In this document: positions 59,079 through 64,000 of the stretch, piece by piece
Numbering within the stretch: position 1 is the stretch's first letter
Layout: every line of letters begins with the position of its first letter
Assembly (NCBI RefSeq): GCF_004379255.2
Contig: NC_056039.1
Coordinates: forward strand, 31,385,883 to 31,449,882
Direction of reading: 5' to 3'
Length of the DNA stretch: 64,000 nt
Origin: Salvia splendens
Lineage: Eukaryota > Streptophyta > Magnoliopsida > Lamiales > Lamiaceae
The notes under the pieces: model-generated
Told to the model about the DNA's origin: nothing
Seen by the model: the letters and a program-made list of their open reading frames with translations, nothing else
The model's database searches: none
Position numbers and translations under genes: made by a program

Positions 59079-61532
59079 ATGTCTTCTTCTCGTGGTGGAC
59101 CGGGATGTGGTGATCGGGGCAAAGGAATTGCCCAAGATCAAAGTAGTCGTCCCCAAATATCAAAGCGACCTAGTCGTCAAGATGTTATGGAAGAGGTTTC
59201 CCGAGTGGCGGCTGAACGCATGCAAGTAAGTTCTAAAAAATAAAATTATTTTTACAATTCATAATTTCATAAGATTGAGTTTTTTAATTTTTTTTGTGTT
59301 CCTAATTAAAACTTCAAGTTATATAATATTTATAGATAGAAGAAGATCATAGGACCGTCATGCTACTCACTGAAATGCATCAAGGTGGGGGGAGGGCGGT
59401 GGTAGTTCCAACAACAAGATGACGAGTACGATGTGTCTATATCGTCGGACTCGGACAACAATGATGATAGATCTCATTCTCGTATTCCGTCTAGCACCGG
59501 CGGAAATGAGGACACGCCTCCCCCTCTACCCACTAAAAAAGCTTTGAAATCTGATATTTTTGTTAAACACTACAAGAAGGTCCCGATGGTAATTCCAAGT
59601 CCTAATGATCTGCTCTCTCAAGAAGAGACATCGGCGTTTCATGCATATTGTAACTATTGTGATAAAGTCTACAAATTTGCGAGTGGTGGGGGATATGGCA
59701 CCCTCCGTCGTCATTTGGTGACAAAGCATCTTGTAGAATGTGACACTGCCTCTACCCAAACCCAACTAAACTTCCAACCCGGTGGCTCAGGTTCGTCAGG
59801 TACACCTCTTTTTAAATATGATCCTAAAATTTTTGTTGGCGTTATGACTAGATGGGCTGCAATGAAGCATTTTCATTTTAATGTTTATGATGACAAAAAA
59901 TTTGAGGTTACTATGCAAAGTGGTTTGAACGTAGCTGTCTAAAGAGTAGGTCGAATGACCGTTCAACGATCTACCGTTTGACAATGTTTGGAGAAAAAGT
60001 TGAATTATCACGTTATTTACTCAACTTGGGACACAAGTGAACATTTGCTCAGATGTATGGACTGATTCTTTTAATAGACATTCATACATGGGTATTACGG
60101 TTCACTTTGTGGACAATAGTTAGACTTTGAACAAACGTTTGATTGGTTTTAGAGAACTTGAGATACCACACACTACACCCGAAATTGCTTATTTAATTAT
60201 TCAAGTTTTGAATGAATTTCAATTATGCAATAAGATATTTTCTGTTGGTTTTGATAATGCAACTGCTAACACTACAAGTATTAATGACTTGATTGCAGCT
60301 TGTGCTCCGGTTATTGGTGGTAAGTATTTTCATCAAAGATGCATATGTCATATTTTTGAATTTATGTGTACAAGATGCGTTTGAATTATGACAAAAGCAT
60401 GTTAGTCCTATTAGAACTGCAGTTAGATTAACCCATCAAAAACCGCCTATTGGCAAAGCTTGGAAGAAGTATTGCCATCAAAGAAGGTAAGATATACAAA
60501 TTTTACCATGGATGTGACTCATAGATGGAATTCGACATATGATTGTCTAAATTCTACTTTGACGCATAAAGATTCTTTGTGTGATTTTTTAGAACCTATC
60601 CCGTTTCTGATTTATATATGTCGCATAGTTGTTGGGATCATAGCGTGAGTTTATTTAAATTGTTCAAATATTTCAAAAATGTGAATGTTGAATTATCGGG
60701 TGTTTATTATTGCACTGTTGTTCTTCGTGTTTTAGAGCATTGCATGTATATATCGCTGGTTTTAAAACTGCGATGAAAAATGACTGCCCTTCTCCTGAAT
60801 TGATGTGTGTTTTATATTATATGATTGACAATGGCTTAAGTATTTCAGTGAGATTCCAACGGTGTTTTTGATTGCAAAGGTCTTGGATCCAAAATGGAAA
60901 TTAGCCGGTACCTCCAGGATTTTAGATTTTTGTTATAACAATTTGTGTTCTATTGATCTTGGTTCACTTCAAGCATTGCAAGCGGATACCAATGACCAAT
61001 GGGGAGTAAACCTAACCGAAACATTTCAAATAAATCTCCCGGACCGGTCAATTGTCCAACAAACCTTCGAGTTTAACTTGCGTGTTCTCTACACCGAATA
61101 TGAACCAAGTATAACAGTACCCACCAAGTCAGAAGACCTACCCCTCCTCAACAACATAATTTTGGCTTCGCATTTCAAACTGATTATGATGACCCCGACT
61201 CGCAATCCCAATTAGCCGACCTATACAGCTACAGCACCGGCCGAAGGTCGACCTTAGGTATGGTAAGTGAGTTAGATTTATATTTCGATTCACTCTTTTC
61301 CTTTGGTGATGAAGGTCCTACGCCTCCCGCCCAAATCGACGTCCTCGATTGGTGGGGAACACACGAGAAAGATTTTTCCATACTTGCATCAATGGCCAAG
61401 GAGATTTTTTCGGTTCCAGCTTCCACTGTCGCCGTCGAGTCCGCTTTCAGTGTTGGATCACGTGTGTTGGATGAATCAAGAAGTAAGCTCTCCGCGAAAA
61501 TTATGGAAGCCGTGTTGTTACTTGATGATTGA
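59079..61532 (+). pseudogene. hAT transposase with BED finger, multiple breaks
   Basis: Start ATG 59079 (MSSSRGGPGCGDRGKG); exon 1 ends at the gtaagt donor near 59226, and exon 2 begins after tttatag near 59335. A one-base loss in a poly-G run near 59396 shifts frame relative to the left copy. Then come the acidic Ser/Asp region and BED finger (CNYCDKVYKFASGGGYGTLR, HLVTKH), a stop after NVAV, the central part FSVGFDNATANT ... GKYFHQRCICH (frameshifted at about 60352), TMDVTHRWNSTYDCLNSTL, and IAKVLDPKWKLAG. The dimerisation domain reads DVLDWWGTHEKDFSILASMA, then STVAVESAFSVGSRVLDESR. Domain order is complete, but several stops and shifts make it inactive. Confidence 0.88.
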
Positions 61533-61556
61533 GCCAAAGCTGACGTCAGAGAAAAT

Positions 61557-61650
61557 GATTGGGATGATCGTCAGGAGGAATCACAAGAAGAATTCACAAG
61601 AAAATCATTGGGATGATCGTCAGGATGAATCACAAGAAGAATTCACCGGG
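61557..61650. repeat. Two-copy ~49-base tandem repeat after the transposase
   Basis: gggatgatcgtcagga(g/t)gaa with tcacaagaagaattcac occurs at 61561 and 61610, just 3' of the transposase stop. Confidence 0.85.
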
Positions 61651-62279
61651 GATGAATCGTAGGACAACCCAACCGTCAACCGCCGGCCAAGCCAAATAGG
61701 TAAGTAAGGTAAGAGAACTACGTGGGCTTTGATTCCCTAATGCAAATGAGCATTGGGGATACGTAGGCACCTCAACTTAAATTTTAAATTTAAGTTGAGC
61801 TCTAGTCATATTTCCTTCATTTTTTTCCATTTGTTTCTACTTTAAAAATATGCAAATAAAATTAAATAATTGTATTTGTATATACTCTAGTCGGTTAAGT
61901 AGATTTCTCTATAAGGCTAATTCGGGAAACTTTTGACAATTCTACTATAATTGTTGATTGTTAGACTAAACACAACATTTAAGGCTGAATTGCTAAAGGT
62001 GTCTCAATTTAGTTATGTAGAAACATCTCATTCACCGACTAAGAGTATATATACTTATAAATTTATTGTTCAGAACTTCAAGTCTTTTTTGTAATTTGTA
62101 ATTAGCTTCGTTGTAGACTAGTAGTGTCGTTGTATTTAAATTTTTTGTTTAAGACTTCATGTTTTTTGTGATTTTTAATTGTTGTAACTTGTAATCTCAA
62201 TAAAATTGCATTTTTCATCGTGATTTTTTGAATTTTATTTACGCACATTTTATAGATAAATAAATAAGAAAATGCAAAA

Positions 62280-62471
62280 AAACAAATTACGAACCGCCGA
62301 ACCGGCCCGGAACCGGCAGTTTCGGCCAAAAACCGACGGTTTTGAACCGCCCCATGAACCGGCGGTTTCGGAACTGCCGGAACCCTTGGCGGGCCGGTTC
62401 CGGTTCATGAAAATGATGAACCGTAAACCGCCGGTTCGGAACCGGCGGTTTTTGAACAGTGTGTATGCCTA
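62280..62471. repeat. hAT 3' subterminal CCGGTT repeats
   Basis: Repeated gaaccggcggttt / aaccgccgg motifs up to the terminal tatgccta. Mirrors the 5' array at 58498-58860. Confidence 0.8.
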
Positions 62472-62479
62472 ATTTGACC

Positions 62480-62792
62480 TATGTTATTTGTATGCTATTA
62501 TTGCATATAAGAAATATAGACAAGGCTGTACATACCATCGTATTTATGTCAAGTGTGTTTTGTGAAAAGAATTTTAGGGAAGTAAAAAAAAAAAGAAAAC
62601 CTTGATGTCATATGTATTAGTATTAATAAATGAGAATGATGTACCACGTCTCATAGTCTAATCTTATTGTATTTCACATCTTTCGTGCTTTAGATTTGTG
62701 GTGGTTAATTTGATAAGATGAAATGGACGAGAAGATTATATATTCAAATTTAACTCTCACACAATAAATAAGTGTTGTGAATATATAGGTAA
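62480..62792. other. Intergenic, nothing recognised
   Basis: Flank of the hAT element; AT-rich, no gene. Confidence 0.45.
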
Positions 62793-63367
62793 CCCACAAT
62801 GGAGCACCCGATGGCAGGCACGCCCGATGGCGTCCATCTGCACCCGATACATCGTCCGCGGCCATTGTGGGCGCGGCAGACGATAGGCGCGGACGATGGC
62901 ACGCATTTTACTTAAAACAATGCTTTTGCCAGGGTTCAAACCCGGGTCTATTGCTTGGAAGGCAATAATCCTAACCATTGCGCTACACACACTAGTTGAG
63001 ATATATTGAAAACTAAATTGTTTTATACATTTATTAAGATGAAAATGTGATAAAAAGTAATTTTATAAAATGTATGTAATTTTTATAACATGAATTTTTC
63101 TAATTTTAAATCCAATTACATTACTAATAATGTGACTCTACTCTTGACTAACTCATAGCATATGAACATTAATTTTTATAAAGTATGAACATTAATTTTT
63201 ATAAATGAAATGGAGTTTTTCCCAATTTTTGTAGTTATTTAAATATGTAAATAAAGAAAATGCATAGGGCGCGCCATAGGGCGCGCTTTAGGGTGCCCCA
63301 CTGTAGGTGGGTGTAGGAGGATAAAACTGATGACGTGGCGCCTTAGAGCGCCCCACTGCTAATGGCC
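62793..63367. mobile_element. Probable Harbinger-like MITE carrying a tRNA-like insert
   Basis: The left part (cccacaatggagcacccgatgg, with gcccgatgg and cggacgatgg repeats) and the right part (gggcgcgcc, agagcgccccactgctaatggcc) resemble the GC-rich ends of Harbinger MITEs. TAA lies at both outer edges. The inverted-end match is weak, so boundaries are tentative. Confidence 0.45.
62922..62992 (-). pseudogene. tRNA-Gly(UCC) pseudogene
   Basis: The minus strand reads tagcgcaatggttaggatta, then ttgccttccaagcaa (anticodon stem-loop with TCC), then gacccgggtttgaaccctgg (T arm). This is close to plant tRNA-Gly(UCC). The 71-nt body has an intact anticodon arm and B box, but the acceptor strands gtgtgtg and caaaagc do not pair well, so it is a pseudogene or a SINE head. 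Confidence 0.75.
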
Positions 63368-64000
63368 TAAATATATGATGAGCTAACAATGTATAAACAA
63401 TTGAAAATAGAATCAGTAGCAAAAAATAACAAAATAAACGTACTCAAAACTCCAATTCAAAACCATTATAGAAGAAAATCAATGGATGAACACAAAAAAA
63501 AGAAGAAGCAAATGAGCAACATATATACATCTAACGTTATCCGCCAACCTCATCCATTAGATAACATTGGTCACACATTACTTCCAAATAATCACAAAAC
63601 ACCTGGCCACCGATCAAGCTAATTAACCAGAAAGAAATAAAATGCCATAAAGAAAATCACACAAAAATAAGCAACACTATAGCACAAATGATCGAAAAAC
63701 CATAGATGCAAGAAATAGAAAACTCACTCAAATAAATCATAACTATATCACAACTAGTCTAGCATGAATATATCACCAACATATCCAGCCACCAAGTGAA
63801 CTGAAAGAAATAAAATGTAAAGACAAAACACACAAAAACAAGTAGCCGAAGAACACCAAGGATCAAAAACACAAAAGCGCACGAGAAATAGAAAGCACAC
63901 AAGTGAAATAATAGCACATATATTACCAATATATGTAGACTAAATTAAAACATGAGATAAAGTCAATATAATCGACATGATATGGAAAGATAATGGAAAT
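63368..64000. other. Intergenic, nothing recognised
   Basis: A-rich sequence with imperfect repeats of agcacaaatgat / agcacacaagtgaa type; no gene features on either strand. Confidence 0.45.

Larger units (their letters stand above)
56894..60866. repeat. Right arm of the inverted segmental duplication
   Basis: Reverse complement of 1-3983. The left edge (about 56894) is sharp. The true right edge is unknown because the partner leaves the window at base 1. The arm includes the Harbinger MITE, the hAT 5' two thirds and shared flanks. Confidence 0.95.
58498..62471 (+). mobile_element. Complete hAT transposon, 3974 bp
   Basis: The termini are TAGGCATGCACAA and, inverted, TAGGCATACACAC; flanks are a perfect 8-bp duplication atttgacc (58490-58497 and 62472-62479). 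Subterminal CCGGTT-rich arrays sit at both ends. The internal gene has the hAT order: BED zinc finger, central transposase, C-terminal dimerisation domain. The gene is broken, so the element depends on a helper if it moves at all. Confidence 0.95.

Overview
This is nuclear DNA of a flowering plant, most likely a eudicot. The evidence is AT-rich intergenic DNA, GT-AG introns, five intact or nearly full-length intron-containing plant genes, and dense plant transposon families (hAT, PIF/Harbinger, Mutator-like, Stowaway, Helitron, solo LTRs). I lean to an asterid/Lamiales-type genome, but that is an inference. About a sixth of the window is the footprint of intact genes; much of the rest is repeats.

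Layout. 1-3983 is one arm of a large inverted duplication whose partner lies at 56894-60866; both arms carry the same hAT transposon and the same Harbinger MITE. 5.3-7.0 kb holds two MITEs, and 7.6 kb holds a scrap of plastid 16S rDNA. PFD6 (prefoldin subunit 6, minus strand) is at 9084-10741. 11.0-14.9 kb is a transposon cluster. 14924-22133 is a 7.2-kb terminal-inverted-repeat element with a 9-bp target duplication; it contains a decayed Helitron with an RPA-like gene, a helicase fragment and a Helitron 3' end. The gene island at 22.8-29.8 kb carries three genes on the plus strand: a MraY-type plastid phospho-MurNAc-pentapeptide translocase, a 60S ribosomal protein L18a-like membrane protein, and ribosomal protein eL20 (L18a). 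30.7-47.3 kb is repeat-rich: a solo LTR, two elements of a second Harbinger family, a stray F-box exon, Stowaways and an assembly gap at 35658-35724. A NIP-type aquaporin follows at 47809-49699. 50-55 kb holds more MITEs and a second solo LTR. A decayed LRR receptor-kinase 5' part (55114-56893) ends exactly where the right duplication arm begins. The complete hAT copy is 58498-62471.

Function. The intact genes are unrelated single-copy-type housekeeping genes: cytosolic chaperone, plastid cell-wall-type lipid I synthesis, a small membrane protein, cytosolic ribosome and membrane channel. They do not form a pathway. PFD6, the L18a-like gene and eL20 together recall an Arabidopsis chromosome 1 neighbourhood (from memory), with the MraY gene and about 11 kb of transposons in between.

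I found no clear new biological system. The best leads are the Helitron nested inside a Mutator-like element, the inverted 4-kb duplication that cuts a receptor-kinase pseudogene, the duplicated splice acceptor in MraY, and the F-box exon next to a Harbinger end.
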